64,000 nucleotides of DNA, taken from Marinosulfonomonas sp. (GTDB lineage Bacteria > Pseudomonadota > Alphaproteobacteria > Rhodobacterales > Rhodobacteraceae). Shown one piece after another: positions 15,837-25,211 of this stretch; positions within the stretch are counted from its first letter, which is position 1; every line of letters begins with the position of its first letter. The notes below the pieces were generated by a model. It made no database searches and had not been told where the DNA came from. It saw nothing but the letters and a program-made list of their open reading frames with translations. The translations under genes were made by a program, and so were the position numbers. The stretch covers positions 1 through 64,000 of the forward strand of contig JALSRG010000124.1 in assembly GCA_026984915.1 (NCBI GenBank). The letters run 5' to 3'.

Positions 15837-17150
15837 TCAGTAGTGATAGGCGGATTCGCCGTGAGTGGTGAGGTCCAGCCCCTGCATTTCGTCGTCTTTG
15901 TCGACCCGCAGTCCAACGGTCATATCCACCAGTTTGTAGAGCACAAAGGATACGACACCGCACCAGATGATGGTGATGCCCACGGCCTCGGCCTGGATCA
16001 GTGTCTGGCCCATCATGGAATAGTCGTCACCACCGATGCCCCCGAGGGAAGGCGCGGTAAAGATGCCTGTGCCGATTGCGCCTACGATGCCGCCAATACC
16101 GTGAATGCCGAAAACATCAAGGCTGTCGTCATAGCCGAACTTGTTCTTCACCACCGAGACGAAATAATAGCAGATGCCCGAGGCTATGGCGCCAAGAACG
16201 ATGGCCCCCACCGGGCCGATGGACCCGGCCGCCGGCGTGACCGCCACCAGCCCGGTCACCATGCCCGAGGCGGCCCCCAGCAGGGATGCCTTGCCGCGCA
16301 GCATGGATTCCAGTGCGGACCAGGCGAGAATGGCGCCGGCTGTCGCAGTGAAGGTGTTGATCATCGCCAGCGCCGCGCCGCCGTTGGATTCGAGGTTCGA
16401 GCCAGCGTTGAAGCCAAACCAGCCAACCCACAGAATTGCCGCACCGACCAGTGTCAGCGTCATCGAATGGGGCGCCATCATGTCTTTGCCATAGCCGATG
16501 CGTGGGCCGATGACCAATGCGCCAACCAGGGCCGCGATCCCGGCATTGATGTGCACGACCGTGCCGCCGGCAAAATCCAGGGCCCCCAGGTTGAAGATCA
16601 ACCCCGCACCGTCCCAGACCATATGCGCGATCGGGAAATAAGAGAACGTGACCCAGAGTGCCATGAACAGCAGCACGGCCTTGAACTTCACTCTTTCGAC
16701 AAAGGAGCCGATGATCAGGGCGGGCGTGATGGCGGCAAAGGTCATCTGAAAGGCGATGAACACATATTCGGGCAGGACAACGCCATCGGTAAAGGTGGCG
16801 GCGGTTGAATCCATCGTCACCCCGGCCAGAAACAGCTTGCCAAAGCCACCCCAATAGGGGCTGGTGCCGCCACCAAAGGCAAAGGAATAGCCGTAAACAA
16901 CCCAGATCACCATCACCAGGGCAGTGATCAGCGTGGTCTGCATCAGCACCGACAGCATGTTCTTGGTGCGCACCAGCCCGCCATAAAACAGCGCCAGCCC
17001 CGGCAGGATCATGAACAAGACCATGACGGTTGAAAAGATCATGAACGCGGTGTCCCCCTTGTTCGGGATCGGATCCGCATCCTGGGCGAGGGCGGGAAGG
17101 GCTGTCAGGGCCAGGGCCATGGGTACAGCCAGAATTTTCGAGAGTTTCAT
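15837..17150 (-). CDS. amtB: Ammonium transporter
   Basis: 437 residues with a cleavable signal peptide (MKLSKILAVPMALALTALPALAQ) and about eleven membrane helices. Diagnostic stretches are MILPGLALFYGGLVRTKNML, the pore-region block DFAGGTVVHINAGIAALVGAL and DVFGIHGIGGIVGAIGTGIFTAP, which carry the twin-histidine pore residues. It conducts ammonium or ammonia across the inner membrane and is closed by binding GlnK. The gene lies 30 nt downstream of glnK in the same operon, the standard arrangement. The AGGAAAAA site precedes the ATG. Nitrogen-limitation control is expected from the family. Confidence 0.97.
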   Translation of the reverse strand: MKLSKILAVPMALALTALPALAQDADPIPNKGDTAFMIFSTVMVLFMILPGLALFYGGLVRTKNMLSVLMQTTLITALVMVIWVVYGYSFAFGGGTSPYWGGFGKLFLAGVTMDSTAATFTDGVVLPEYVFIAFQMTFAAITPALIIGSFVERVKFKAVLLFMALWVTFSYFPIAHMVWDGAGLIFNLGALDFAGGTVVHINAGIAALVGALVIGPRIGYGKDMMAPHSMTLTLVGAAILWVGWFGFNAGSNLESNGGAALAMINTFTATAGAILAWSALESMLRGKASLLGAASGMVTGLVAVTPAAGSIGPVGAIVLGAIASGICYYFVSVVKNKFGYDDSLDVFGIHGIGGIVGAIGTGIFTAPSLGGIGGDDYSMMGQTLIQAEAVGITIIWCGVVSFVLYKLVDMTVGLRVDKDDEMQGLDLTTHGESAYHY

Positions 17151-17180
17151 GTCAATTTTTCCTGTTTTCTGTCCTGAGCG

Positions 17181-17519
17181 CTAGAGCGCCTCGTCATCTG
17201 TTTCACCGGTGCGCACGCGCACGGCATGGGCAATATCCAGAACAAAGATTTTGCCATCGCCGATTTTTCCGGTGCGTGCGGTATTGGCGATGGTTTCGAC
17301 AACCTGATCGACCATTTCGGCGGCGACACCGATTTCCAGCTTTACCTTGGGCACGAAATTTACAGAGTATTCCGCGCCACGGTAAATCTCGGTGTGGCCG
17401 GACTGGGCGCCAAACCCCTTGATTTCGGTGACCATCATCCCGCGAACGCCAATCGCAGTCAGCGCCTCGCGCACCTCTTCCAGCTTGAATGGTTTGATTG
17501 CAGCGATTATGAGTTTCAC
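17181..17519 (-). CDS. glnK: Nitrogen regulatory protein P-II
   Basis: 112 residues from a GTG start at 17519, exactly the P-II length. The open frame extends upstream to 17639, but that peptide is not P-II-like, and AGGGGAC sits at the right distance from the GTG. The T-loop GHTEIYRGAEYSVNFVPK contains Tyr51, the uridylylation site. The B- and C-loop motifs TARTGKIGDGKIFV bind ATP/ADP and 2-oxoglutarate. GlnK senses nitrogen, carbon and energy status and blocks AmtB when ammonium is plentiful. It is first in the operon with amtB. It could be called glnB by sequence alone; the amtB partner favours glnK. Confidence 0.95.
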   Translation of the reverse strand: MKLIIAAIKPFKLEEVREALTAIGVRGMMVTEIKGFGAQSGHTEIYRGAEYSVNFVPKVKLEIGVAAEMVDQVVETIANTARTGKIGDGKIFVLDIAHAVRVRTGETDDEAL

Positions 17520-17623
17520 ATGTGTCCCCTTTGGTGGCCTGATTTTCCAACGCAACAGAAAGCCGCAGAGAGCCTTGTTGAAAAGGATTCCCGCCGAAGA
17601 AAACCGGGCAGCTACGCAAGAAA

Positions 17624-17668
17624 TGCATAAAAAATGCACAAATTTTCGAAATAGCCTATTTATTAGGC
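17624..17668. promoter_or_regulatory. Two inverted repeats upstream of glnK / PBP1A
   Basis: The 246-bp divergent region between glnK (start 17519) and the PBP gene (start 17766) holds TGCAT-AAAAA-ATGCA (17624-17638) and GCCTA-TTTAT-TAGGC (17654-17668). The first has TGCA half-sites reminiscent of NtrC sites (TGCACC...GGTGCA), but the match is partial. I could not find a clean sigma-54 promoter (TGGCAC-N5-TTGC). Confidence 0.35.
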
Positions 17669-17765
17669 AGAAACAAAAGCGTAGAAGGCCGTTCCCGGGG
17701 CTCTACATTTGCAGGGAATGTCTGTAGGTTTGTGGCAAAATATAAAATCCCAGATAGGGTTGTAG

Positions 17766-19952
17766 ATGAGCAGTTCAGGTAAAAAACGTCCTCCTCTGGT
17801 GGCGGACAAACGCTATTCGGCGCGCCCCGCGGCCAAGAAAAAGCCGGCGAAAAAGAAGGCGACAGGCGGCAAGTCTGCCGCCCGTAAAACGGCTGCGCGC
17901 AGAAAGCCGGCAAAAAGAACGGCGCGGCGCAACCCGATCCTGGCGGCTTTTCTGGGATTGTTCCGGTGGCTGTTCCGTCTGACCTGGCGGCTGGCCTGGC
18001 GCGGTGCCATTGTGGTTGCAATTCTGATCGGCATTGCGGTGGCATATGACTACAGCACCCTGCCGCCGCTTTCCAAACTGGTTGACGGGCGGACGCGCGG
18101 CTCTGTCACCTTGCTTGACCGGGACGGCAATGTGTTCGCCTGGCGCGGTGACCAGTTTGGCGGCGTGATTACCGCTGATACGGTTTCCCCCTATCTGAAA
18201 AACGCGGTTATTGCGACAGAGGACAAACGGTTTTACCGGCATTTCGGCATCAGCCCGCGCGGCATCGCCAGCGCCATAAAGATCAACCTGCGAAACGGCC
18301 GAGGCCCGTTATCGGGTAATGGCGGCTCAACGATTTCCCAGCAAACCGCAAAACTGCTTTGTCTGGGGGTGCCGTATGATCCGAAAACCTGGAAATCGGA
18401 AAAAGCCTATGAAGCCGACTGCCGCAAAGGCTCTTTGTGGCGCAAGGTCAAAGAGGCCGTTTATGCGCTGGCGCTGGAGGCGAAATATACAAAGAACGAC
18501 ATTCTGACCATCTATCTGAACCGGGCCTTCCTGGGGTCTGGCGCCCGCGGTTTTGAGGCCGCGAGCCAGCGCTATTTCGGCAAATCTGCCAAAGATGTCA
18601 CCCCGGCCGAGGCGGCCATGCTGGCGGGCCTGCTGAAAGCGCCCACGCGATACGCCCCGACAAACAATCTGGCCAGATCACAGGATCGGGCCAGAGTCAT
18701 CATCGGCCTGATGGAGGATCAGGGATACCTGACCAGTGCCGAGGCCGCACAGGCAAAGGAAAACCCGGCGGTTCTGTCCGCCGCTGCCGCCGCGCGCGCC
18801 GGTGGGTATTTCGCCGATTGGGTGATGGGCGAGGCGCCGGATTTTCTGACGCGTGACACGACAGAGGATGTGACCATCCGCACCACCTTTGACCCGCGTA
18901 TTCAAAAGGCGGCGGAAGATGCGCTGAAATACATTTTTGACACCAAGGTGAGCAAGGGATCAAAGGCGCAGGCGGCAATAATCGTGATGTCGGCCGATGG
19001 GGCTGTACGCGCCATGGTGGGCGGGCGCCAGACCAAGGTTTCCGGCGCATTCAACCGGGCGACCCAGGCCTCGCGCCAGCCCGGATCAACCTTCAAGCCC
19101 TTTGTATACGCAACGGCGCTTGACATGGGCTATACCTATAATGACCGGGTGGAAGACGCCCCCCTGACCATCAATATCCCGGGCTCCGGCCCCTGGACGC
19201 CGAAAAACTATGGCAACAAATACTATGGCACGGTTACATTGACCGAGGCCCTGAAACGATCACTCAACACCGCGACGGTCCGGGTGGCCATGGCAATGGG
19301 GCTTGATAACGTGCGCAAGGTTGCTGCCGATTTTGGCATCGAAAGTGATCTGGCGGCGGGGCCAGCGCTGGCGCTGGGGGTGTCTGAATCAACCCTGATC
19401 GAAATGACCGGCGCCTATGCCGGCATTCTGAACGGTGGGCGCAGTGTTGTTCCCTACGGGCTGACCGGCCTGCGTTTACAGGGCGACAGGGACGATCTGA
19501 TCGGTCAGGAAGGCGGCATGGGGGAACGGGTCATTTCCGAAGGCGCTGCCCGGCAACTGGTTTACATGATGAATCAGGTGATCGAGGGCGGCACCGGCCG
19601 GCGGGCCCGTCTGAAGGGCTGGCAGGCTGCCGGCAAGACCGGCACCACACAGGCGGCGCGGGATGCCTGGTTTATCGGCTTTACCGCCGACTATGTTACG
19701 GGCGTCTGGATGGGCTATGATGACAATACCCCGCTGAAGGGTGTGACCGGCGGCGGGTTGCCCGCTGGCATCTGGCGTGAAACCATGCAGCGGGTGCAAG
19801 AGGGCCTGCCGCCCCGGCCGCTGCCCATGATCACGCCGGAACCACCCAAACCTGTGGTTCAGGAGCAGCCCCGCCGGCAGCGTCGGAACGATACGGCCGA
19901 GCGGGTTTTGCTCGACGTGTTGGGCAACATTCTGGGTGGGCGAAACAGATAA
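17766..19952 (+). CDS. Class A penicillin-binding protein (PBP1A type)
   Basis: 728 residues. A Lys/Arg/Ala-rich cytoplasmic tail of about 60 residues is followed by one membrane anchor (AWRGAIVVAILIGIAVAYDY). The glycosyltransferase-51 domain has VIATEDKRFYRHFGISPRGI and GGSTISQQTAKLL, with the catalytic Glu in the first. The transpeptidase domain carries QPGSTFKPF (SxxK serine), SLNTATVRVA (SxN) and KTGTTQAARDAWFIG (KTG). It polymerises and cross-links peptidoglycan in the periplasm. The C-terminus is a Pro/Arg-rich tail. The tail begins with polybasic KKKPAKKK repeats, unusual in length but common in alphaproteobacterial PBP1s. It is monocistronic and divergent from glnK. Confidence 0.93.
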   Translation: MSSSGKKRPPLVADKRYSARPAAKKKPAKKKATGGKSAARKTAARRKPAKRTARRNPILAAFLGLFRWLFRLTWRLAWRGAIVVAILIGIAVAYDYSTLPPLSKLVDGRTRGSVTLLDRDGNVFAWRGDQFGGVITADTVSPYLKNAVIATEDKRFYRHFGISPRGIASAIKINLRNGRGPLSGNGGSTISQQTAKLLCLGVPYDPKTWKSEKAYEADCRKGSLWRKVKEAVYALALEAKYTKNDILTIYLNRAFLGSGARGFEAASQRYFGKSAKDVTPAEAAMLAGLLKAPTRYAPTNNLARSQDRARVIIGLMEDQGYLTSAEAAQAKENPAVLSAAAAARAGGYFADWVMGEAPDFLTRDTTEDVTIRTTFDPRIQKAAEDALKYIFDTKVSKGSKAQAAIIVMSADGAVRAMVGGRQTKVSGAFNRATQASRQPGSTFKPFVYATALDMGYTYNDRVEDAPLTINIPGSGPWTPKNYGNKYYGTVTLTEALKRSLNTATVRVAMAMGLDNVRKVAADFGIESDLAAGPALALGVSESTLIEMTGAYAGILNGGRSVVPYGLTGLRLQGDRDDLIGQEGGMGERVISEGAARQLVYMMNQVIEGGTGRRARLKGWQAAGKTGTTQAARDAWFIGFTADYVTGVWMGYDDNTPLKGVTGGGLPAGIWRETMQRVQEGLPPRPLPMITPEPPKPVVQEQPRRQRRNDTAERVLLDVLGNILGGRNR

Positions 19953-20008
19953 GCCGGCTGACTGGGTTCTGACCCTGACCGGGCATTGCTGTGCCGGATA
20001 TCGGCGGG

Positions 20009-20623
20009 CTATGCCAGCTTGGGCAAATCCTTGATCAACCTGTCCAGATTACCCTTGCGCTTGTCCAGCATGGCGCCGATTTCCTCGCGTTCATTCAGCA
20101 GCATGTTGATGCCTTCAATGAAGATGTTGAAGAACAGGTTCTTGCCGGAGCGGTCAGACACGTGAAAAACAACCTCGAAAGGCTCCTGCCCTTTCAGAAG
20201 GGCAATGGTTTTCACCTCATAGAACTTTTTCAGTTTCCGCGCCTGTTTCACGACAATCTTGCCACCGATGAATTCGCGGAACCGTTTGCCGTATTTGCGC
20301 GAGATATAGACACGGAAGGCCTTGGTGAAGGCGCGCATCTGTGCCGGAGTCGCGCGGCGCGCATCGGCCCCCAGCGCATAGCGGGCAATCGCGGGCACGT
20401 CAGAATATTTTGCGAAAATCTTCTCAAAATCGCGATACATCGCCTCTTCGGATTTTCCCGAATTGATGACGCGGTTGATTTCTTTCACCAGCCGGTCGAT
20501 CAGCGCCTTGGCCTGCGCGGTGGTCAGCGCGGCCATGGCGGATGACGGGACCAGACCGGCCACCGCCGTTGCTGCCAACCCTGACAGGGCCGTGCGGCGC
20601 GTCAGGGTACTATTGATCGTCAT
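20009..20623 (-). CDS. mlaC: MlaC-type phospholipid-binding periplasmic protein
   Basis: 204 residues from the ATG at 20623. Further in-frame ATGs at 20632 and 20653 are possible and would deepen the overlap with mlaA. The signal region TRRTALSGLAATAVAGLVPSSAMAA has a twin-Arg just before the hydrophobic core, so Tat export is possible. The mature part, with YRDFEKIFAKYSDVPAIARYALG and FIEGINMLLNEREEIGAML, matches the Ttg2D/MlaC fold that carries phospholipids between the outer-membrane MlaA complex and the inner-membrane MlaFEDB transporter. It overlaps the end of mlaA by 14 nt, so translation is coupled. The mlaFED genes are not in this window. Confidence 0.85.
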   Translation of the reverse strand: MTINSTLTRRTALSGLAATAVAGLVPSSAMAALTTAQAKALIDRLVKEINRVINSGKSEEAMYRDFEKIFAKYSDVPAIARYALGADARRATPAQMRAFTKAFRVYISRKYGKRFREFIGGKIVVKQARKLKKFYEVKTIALLKGQEPFEVVFHVSDRSGKNLFFNIFIEGINMLLNEREEIGAMLDKRKGNLDRLIKDLPKLA

Positions 20624-21374
20624 AAAGTTCATCAAAGATGTCCGTGCTTTCATCTACCACGCCTCCACTCAACTGAAACCGGCGATGCTGCAGAAACAAA
20701 AGCCGGGCCTGTGCGTAACTGTCTGCACTGTCATATAGGATCGAATCCACGGTGTTTGAATAGGTATAGCGATCATCCAGCTTTGAGCCGACAGCCGCAA
20801 CCGTTGCCAGATAACGTTCGGTATCGGGTAACTTATACATGATCGGATTGGTGAAAAGATCGACGACCTTGCCCACCATATCGCGCTGGGTCGTCGGCCC
20901 CAACAGTGGTAATTCGACATACGGGCCTTCGCCAACCCCCCAGACATAAAGGGTTTCTCCGAAATCCGTGCTTTCCTCGGGCAGGCCCATCGCGGTTGCC
21001 GGATCCAGCACGCCGGCCAGACCAATGGTGGAATTGAACAGGAAGCGGGTAGAATTTTTTAACGCATCGGGAATATTCAACTGCAACAGGTCATTCACGA
21101 CAACGCCGGGAAGGTTGATATTGCTTGAAAAGTTGGAAACGCCCTTGCGCACTGGTTGCGGAATGATGCTGCCGTACCCCCGGGATGCGGGCTTTACCAG
21201 AATCCTGTCGATATTCAGGTTTTCCTCGTGCACCGCGCGGTTTTTGGCCTCATAGGGGTCGTTTATGCCCTCGGCGGGCGGGCGTGAGCCGGCGCAGGCG
21301 GTTACGAATACCAGTGACACAGCGCACAAGAGTTGCGCTAGCCGTGGTGTGAGTTTATTGAGTTTCCTAAACAA
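20610..21374 (-). CDS. mlaA: MlaA-type outer-membrane lipoprotein
   Basis: 254 residues if the TTG at 21374 is used. That start gives a clean lipoprotein signal, LAQLLCAVSLVFVTAC, with the lipidated Cys. The longer frame starting at 21539 adds an implausible N-terminus. The MlaA/VacJ core is clear: INDPYEAKNRAVHEENLNID, NLPGVVVNDLLQL, LFNSTIGLAGVLDPATAMGL, DFGETLYVWGVGEGPYVELPLLGPTTQRD. MlaA removes mislocalised phospholipids from the outer leaflet of the outer membrane and hands them to MlaC, encoded just downstream. The start is uncertain because the ribosome site is weak (AGAGA). It is divergent from the type I secretion genes. Confidence 0.85.
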   Translation of the reverse strand: MFRKLNKLTPRLAQLLCAVSLVFVTACAGSRPPAEGINDPYEAKNRAVHEENLNIDRILVKPASRGYGSIIPQPVRKGVSNFSSNINLPGVVVNDLLQLNIPDALKNSTRFLFNSTIGLAGVLDPATAMGLPEESTDFGETLYVWGVGEGPYVELPLLGPTTQRDMVGKVVDLFTNPIMYKLPDTERYLATVAAVGSKLDDRYTYSNTVDSILYDSADSYAQARLLFLQHRRFQLSGGVVDESTDIFDELYDDQ

Positions 21375-21556
21375 TACTGATCTCTGTGGCTTGTCCGCAG
21401 TACATTTTGATAGAGGCGAAGAGCAAGCAAACCCCGCGCCACCGGCGAATTGGATTAGACCTAAGGCCGGAAAGCGCAAGAGACAAGGCTTTCTCCAATC
21501 ACTTTGAGGGATTGGCGGTTTTGAATAGCGAAAAGGCAACAGGCAGAAAGACGGGA

Positions 21557-23296
21557 ATGAAACAGCAAATGGAATACGGAACAGGGCTGGAAGAATTGCG
21601 CGCGGCCCGACGCGAGAGCCGTTGGCTGTTTGTGGCCGTGGCCGTATTCAGCGCGTTTGTGAACCTGCTTATGCTGACGGGCCCCCTGTTCATGCTTCAG
21701 GTCTACGATCGCGTGCTCGGAAGCCGGTCGGAAGAAACCCTGCTGGCGCTGTTTGTTCTGGTTGCCTTCCTGTTCGCCATGATGGGCATTCTGGATTATG
21801 CGCGCGGCCGCATTCTGGCCCGCATCGGCGCCAGATTTCAGGCGCGTCTGGAGCGGCGGGTTTTTGCGGCAGTGCTGAAGGCGACAACATCAGGGCGCGG
21901 CACACAGTTTGCCGTCTCTGCGCTGAGTGACCTTGAAGCGGTGCAGCGGCTGCTGTCCTCGCCGGTGCTGACCGCCATTTTCGACATCCCCTGGACGCCG
22001 TTGTTTCTGGGCGCGATATTTCTGTTTCATCCGTGGCTGGGGTTTCTGGCGCTGGGTGGCGGGGTGCTGCTCATATTTCTGACGCTGCTCAACCAGATCA
22101 CGACAAAACGCCCGGTGCTGAGCGCCAATGTGGCCACCCACCGGGCCAACCTCATGGCCGAACAGATTCGTGCCGAGGCCGATCTTGTCCAGAGCCTCGG
22201 CATGCGGGACGCGGCGTTTGACCGCTGGCAACTTGCGCGTCGCAAAGCCCTGGAGGAAACCATGCGCGCGGCTGACTCGGGTGGTATGTTCAGCACGCTG
22301 ACCAAAACCTTTCGGCTGTTTCTGCAAAGCGCCATGCTGGGCCTGGGTGCCTATCTGGTGCTGAAGAACGAACTGACGGCCGGGGCGATGATCGCCGGGT
22401 CCATCATGATGGGCCGGGCGCTGGCACCGGTGGAAATGGCGATGGGTCAGTGGCCGCTGGTGCAACGCGCGGCAAAAGGCTGGAACAATCTCTCAAAGCT
22501 GTTGTCCGAGGTCAAACCGGATGCGCCGCGCATGGCCCTGCCTGCGCCAAGGGCCCTGCTGGTGGCCGATCAGCTAACGGTGGTTCCGCCGGGGGAACAG
22601 CAGGCCAGCCTGCGCATGGTCGGGTTTCGGCTGGAGCCCGGCCAGGCACTGGGGGTGATCGGGCCTTCCGGCGCCGGAAAATCCACCCTGGCCAACGCCC
22701 TGACCGGCCTGTGGCGCCCCGCCGGCGGCAAGATACGGCTGGATGGCGCAACGCTGGATCAGTATGACCCGGATGTTCTGGGCCAGCATATCGGTTATCT
22801 GCCCCAGCGGGTGCAGTTGTTTGACGGAACCATCGCCGAAAACATCGCCAGGCTGCAACAGGTTCCCGATGAGGCCGGTATTGTCGAGGCTGCCAAAAAG
22901 GCGGCGGCGCATGACATGATCATGAAGCTGCCGGATGGTTATAACACACGGGTTACCGCAGCGGGCGGCAAACTGTCGGGCGGGCAGTTGCAACGGGTCG
23001 GACTGGCGCGTGCCATGTATGGCAACCCGGCCATTCTGGTGCTGGATGAACCAAACTCGAACCTGGACAATGAAGGCTCGATCGCGCTGAATCTGGCCAT
23101 TCGGAACATGAAGTCGGAAGGGCGTTCCGTGATGATCATGGCGCATCGTCCCGCAGCCATTCAGGAATGCGATTTGCTGATGGTGATCGAAGGCGGAACC
23201 CGCAAGGCCTTTGGCCCCAAGGACGAAATCCTGAAATCCATGGTTCAGAATCACGCCGAAATCCGCAGAAGCAGTGGTCAGGGGGGCGTCACATGA
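21557..23296 (+). CDS. Type I secretion ABC transporter (PrtD-like permease/ATPase)
   Basis: 579 residues, the PrtD/AprD size. The N-terminal membrane domain starts after [20 protein letters not shown] and includes [28 protein letters not shown], the family signature. The ATPase has Walker [10 protein letters not shown], signature [19 protein letters not shown] and Walker [13 protein letters not shown]. There is no N-terminal peptidase or C39-like domain, so it fits RTX-type export without leader cleavage. The ATG at 21557 gives the family start; a TTG at 21521 is an alternative. The stop overlaps the start of the HlyD-family gene (ATGA). No RTX substrate or TolC gene is in view. Confidence 0.9.
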   Translation: MKQQMEYGTGLEELRAARRESRWLFVAVAVFSAFVNLLMLTGPLFMLQVYDRVLGSRSEETLLALFVLVAFLFAMMGILDYARGRILARIGARFQARLERRVFAAVLKATTSGRGTQFAVSALSDLEAVQRLLSSPVLTAIFDIPWTPLFLGAIFLFHPWLGFLALGGGVLLIFLTLLNQITTKRPVLSANVATHRANLMAEQIRAEADLVQSLGMRDAAFDRWQLARRKALEETMRAADSGGMFSTLTKTFRLFLQSAMLGLGAYLVLKNELTAGAMIAGSIMMGRALAPVEMAMGQWPLVQRAAKGWNNLSKLLSEVKPDAPRMALPAPRALLVADQLTVVPPGEQQASLRMVGFRLEPGQALGVIGPSGAGKSTLANALTGLWRPAGGKIRLDGATLDQYDPDVLGQHIGYLPQRVQLFDGTIAENIARLQQVPDEAGIVEAAKKAAAHDMIMKLPDGYNTRVTAAGGKLSGGQLQRVGLARAMYGNPAILVLDEPNSNLDNEGSIALNLAIRNMKSEGRSVMIMAHRPAAIQECDLLMVIEGGTRKAFGPKDEILKSMVQNHAEIRRSSGQGGVT

Positions 23297-24663
23297 AACG
23301 CGAACAGGCAAACCAGCCGGGCAAACCCCGCAAGAAAACTCCGGCGGCAGCGCCCAGGCGCCCCGCAGCAGAACCCTGGTCGGCACGCCGGCCCCTGATA
23401 CTGGGAATTCTGGCGTTGATCGTGCTGGTGGGCGGGTTTGGCGCTTGGTCGGTATTGGCCAATATTTCCGGTGCCATTGTGGTGAGCGGCCAGATAGAAG
23501 TTGAACAGAATCGCCAGGTTGTTCAGCACCCTGATGGCGGTGTGGTCGAGGCCCTTCTTGTCAAGGAGGGTGACAATGTGGATGCTGGCGACATTCTGAT
23601 CAAACTGGATCCGACGGGCATTCAGTCAACCCTGAACACTGTCGAGGGCCAGTTGTTTGAGCTGATGGCCCGCCGTAGCCGGCTGGAGGCCGAAAGGGAC
23701 GATGCAAAAGCGATTGTTTTTGCACCCGAACTGGTCGAAGCTGCCGCAGAAAATCCAAAGATCGACGATCTGATGCGGGGGCAGGCGCGGCTTTTCCGGG
23801 CGCGGCTGGATTCACTGTCCAAGGCGGTTGATCAATTGCAGAAACGGCGCGCCCAGATCAGCAATCAGATCGAGGGAATCGTTGCCCAGCAGGGCGCCCT
23901 TGAAAAACAGTTGGGGCTGATTGGTCAGGAACTCGAATCCCAGCAGTCCTTGCTGGATCGCGGCCTGGCGCAGGCCTCGCGGGTTCTGGCCCTGCAACGC
24001 GAAGAGGCCCAGTTGCGCGGCACCATGGGTGAGTTGACCGCCTCCAAGGCGCAGGCCGAAGGGCGTATCACCGAAATCGACATCGAAATCCTGAAACTGG
24101 GTACGGCGCGGCGCGAAGAAGCCATCTCGCGCCTGCGCGATTTGCAGTTTCGTGAACTTGAGCTGACAGAAAAGCGGAATGCGGCAAAGGAAAAACTGGC
24201 CCGTCTGGATATTCGCGCGCCGGTTTCCGGCGTGATCTATGACCTGAAGGTCTTTGGTACGCGCAGCGTCATCCGTCCGGCAGAACCGGTTCTGTATGTC
24301 GTGCCGCAGGACCGCCCGCTGGTCATCAGCGCGCGCGTGCAGCCAATTCATGTGGATGAGGTTTTTCCGGGGCAGGAAGTAGAACTGCGGTTTCCGGCCT
24401 TCAATTCGCGCACCGCACCCGAACTCAAGGGCCGGGTGACGCAGGTCTCGGCGGATGCGTTTATTGATGAGCGCACCCAGGCCCCCTATTACCGCGCCGA
24501 GATTGTCCTGAAAGAAGGTGAAAATGCCAAACTGGGAGAGGGCATGACACTGATCCCCGGCATGCCGGTCGAGGCGTTTTTGCGCACTGCCGACCGGACG
24601 CCGCTGGCCTATCTCATCAAACCTCTGGCCGACTTTTTCCGCAAGGCCTTCCGCGAAACCTGA
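23293..24663 (+). CDS. HlyD-family membrane fusion protein (type I secretion adaptor)
   Basis: 456 residues. A basic, Pro-rich cytoplasmic start is followed by one membrane anchor ([22 protein letters not shown]). A lipoyl/barrel half begins [36 protein letters not shown] long coiled coil runs over about residues 115-300, then the returning half [31 protein letters not shown]. This is the HlyD/PrtE architecture that bridges the inner-membrane ABC transporter to an outer-membrane channel. Translation is coupled to the PrtD-like gene by a 4-nt overlap. A weak hairpin (24667-24689) follows the stop. The outer-membrane component must be elsewhere. Confidence 0.9.
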   Translation: MKREQANQPGKPRKKTPAAAPRRPAAEPWSARRPLILGILALIVLVGGFGAWSVLANISGAIVVSGQIEVEQNRQVVQHPDGGVVEALLVKEGDNVDAGDILIKLDPTGIQSTLNTVEGQLFELMARRSRLEAERDDAKAIVFAPELVEAAAENPKIDDLMRGQARLFRARLDSLSKAVDQLQKRRAQISNQIEGIVAQQGALEKQLGLIGQELESQQSLLDRGLAQASRVLALQREEAQLRGTMGELTASKAQAEGRITEIDIEILKLGTARREEAISRLRDLQFRELELTEKRNAAKEKLARLDIRAPVSGVIYDLKVFGTRSVIRPAEPVLYVVPQDRPLVISARVQPIHVDEVFPGQEVELRFPAFNSRTAPELKGRVTQVSADAFIDERTQAPYYRAEIVLKEGENAKLGEGMTLIPGMPVEAFLRTADRTPLAYLIKPLADFFRKAFRET

Positions 24664-24745
24664 ATTTTGCGGTTTCCCTGCGTCCGCAACAAAGATAGCG
24701 TCGGCCGGGAAAATCAACGCAAACACCGTGACTGAGGAGCACCGC

Positions 24746-25210
24746 ATGATAAACCCGATTGACGCGCGTCTGTCAGAACTGGGCATAGACCTGCCCGCCG
24801 CCCCGGCCCCGGCGGCAAACTATGTGCCTTACGTTATTGCCGGTGATCTGGTTTTTGTATCCGGTCAGGTTTCGATGAATTCCGAAGGCTTCATTTGCGG
24901 CAAGCTGGGTGATGACATGGATGCCGACGCCGGTGCCCTGGCGGCCCGAACCTGTGCTCTTGGCTTGCTGGCGCAAGTCCGCGCCGCATGTGGCGGTGAT
25001 TTCGCGCGGCTGGTGCGGGTGGTAAAGCTGACCGGGTTTGTAAACTCGACAGCCGATTTCGGCGATCAGCCCAAGGTCATAAATGGCGCGTCGGATCTTC
25101 TGGTCGAGGTGCTGGGGGACGCCGGGCGCCATTCGCGCTCTGCTGTCAGTGCCGCATCGCTGCCCTTTGGCGTGGCGGTGGAAATCGAAGGTATTTTCCA
25201 GATCAGATGA
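24746..25210 (+). CDS. RidA-family (YjgF/YER057c/UK114) protein
   Basis: 154 residues, longer than classic RidA (about 128) and typical of the COG0251 subgroup that starts with a -LSELGIDLPAAPAP- segment. The fold blocks VPYVIAGDLVFVSGQVSMN and NGASDLLVEVLGDAGRHSRSAVSAASLPFGVAVEIEGIF are clear. The Arg in HSRSAVSAASLP corresponds to the catalytic Arg105 of E. coli RidA that hydrolyses reactive enamines/imines. ATG 24746 follows GAGGAG; a GTG 18 nt upstream is less likely. The GDPD gene starts 1 nt after its stop, so the two are cotranscribed. Its exact subgroup activity is not established by sequence. Confidence 0.85.
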   Translation: MINPIDARLSELGIDLPAAPAPAANYVPYVIAGDLVFVSGQVSMNSEGFICGKLGDDMDADAGALAARTCALGLLAQVRAACGGDFARLVRVVKLTGFVNSTADFGDQPKVINGASDLLVEVLGDAGRHSRSAVSAASLPFGVAVEIEGIFQIR

Positions 25211-25211
25211 C

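Noticed and set aside
15816-16808. A 330-codon plus-strand frame opposite amtB
   Set aside because: Its His/Gly/Arg/Asp-rich peptide is the complement of transmembrane-helix codons in amtB and shows no family similarity.
17520-17765. A sigma-54 promoter for glnK-amtB
   Set aside because: No TGGCAC-N5-TTGC match could be found in either direction; only TGCA half-sites were seen, so no promoter is claimed.
21701-21709. A partial 15-mer match (AGGTCTACG) inside the ABC transporter gene
   Set aside because: Only 9 bases match and they encode the conserved LQVYDRVLG segment; it is a coincidental coding match, not a fifth copy.
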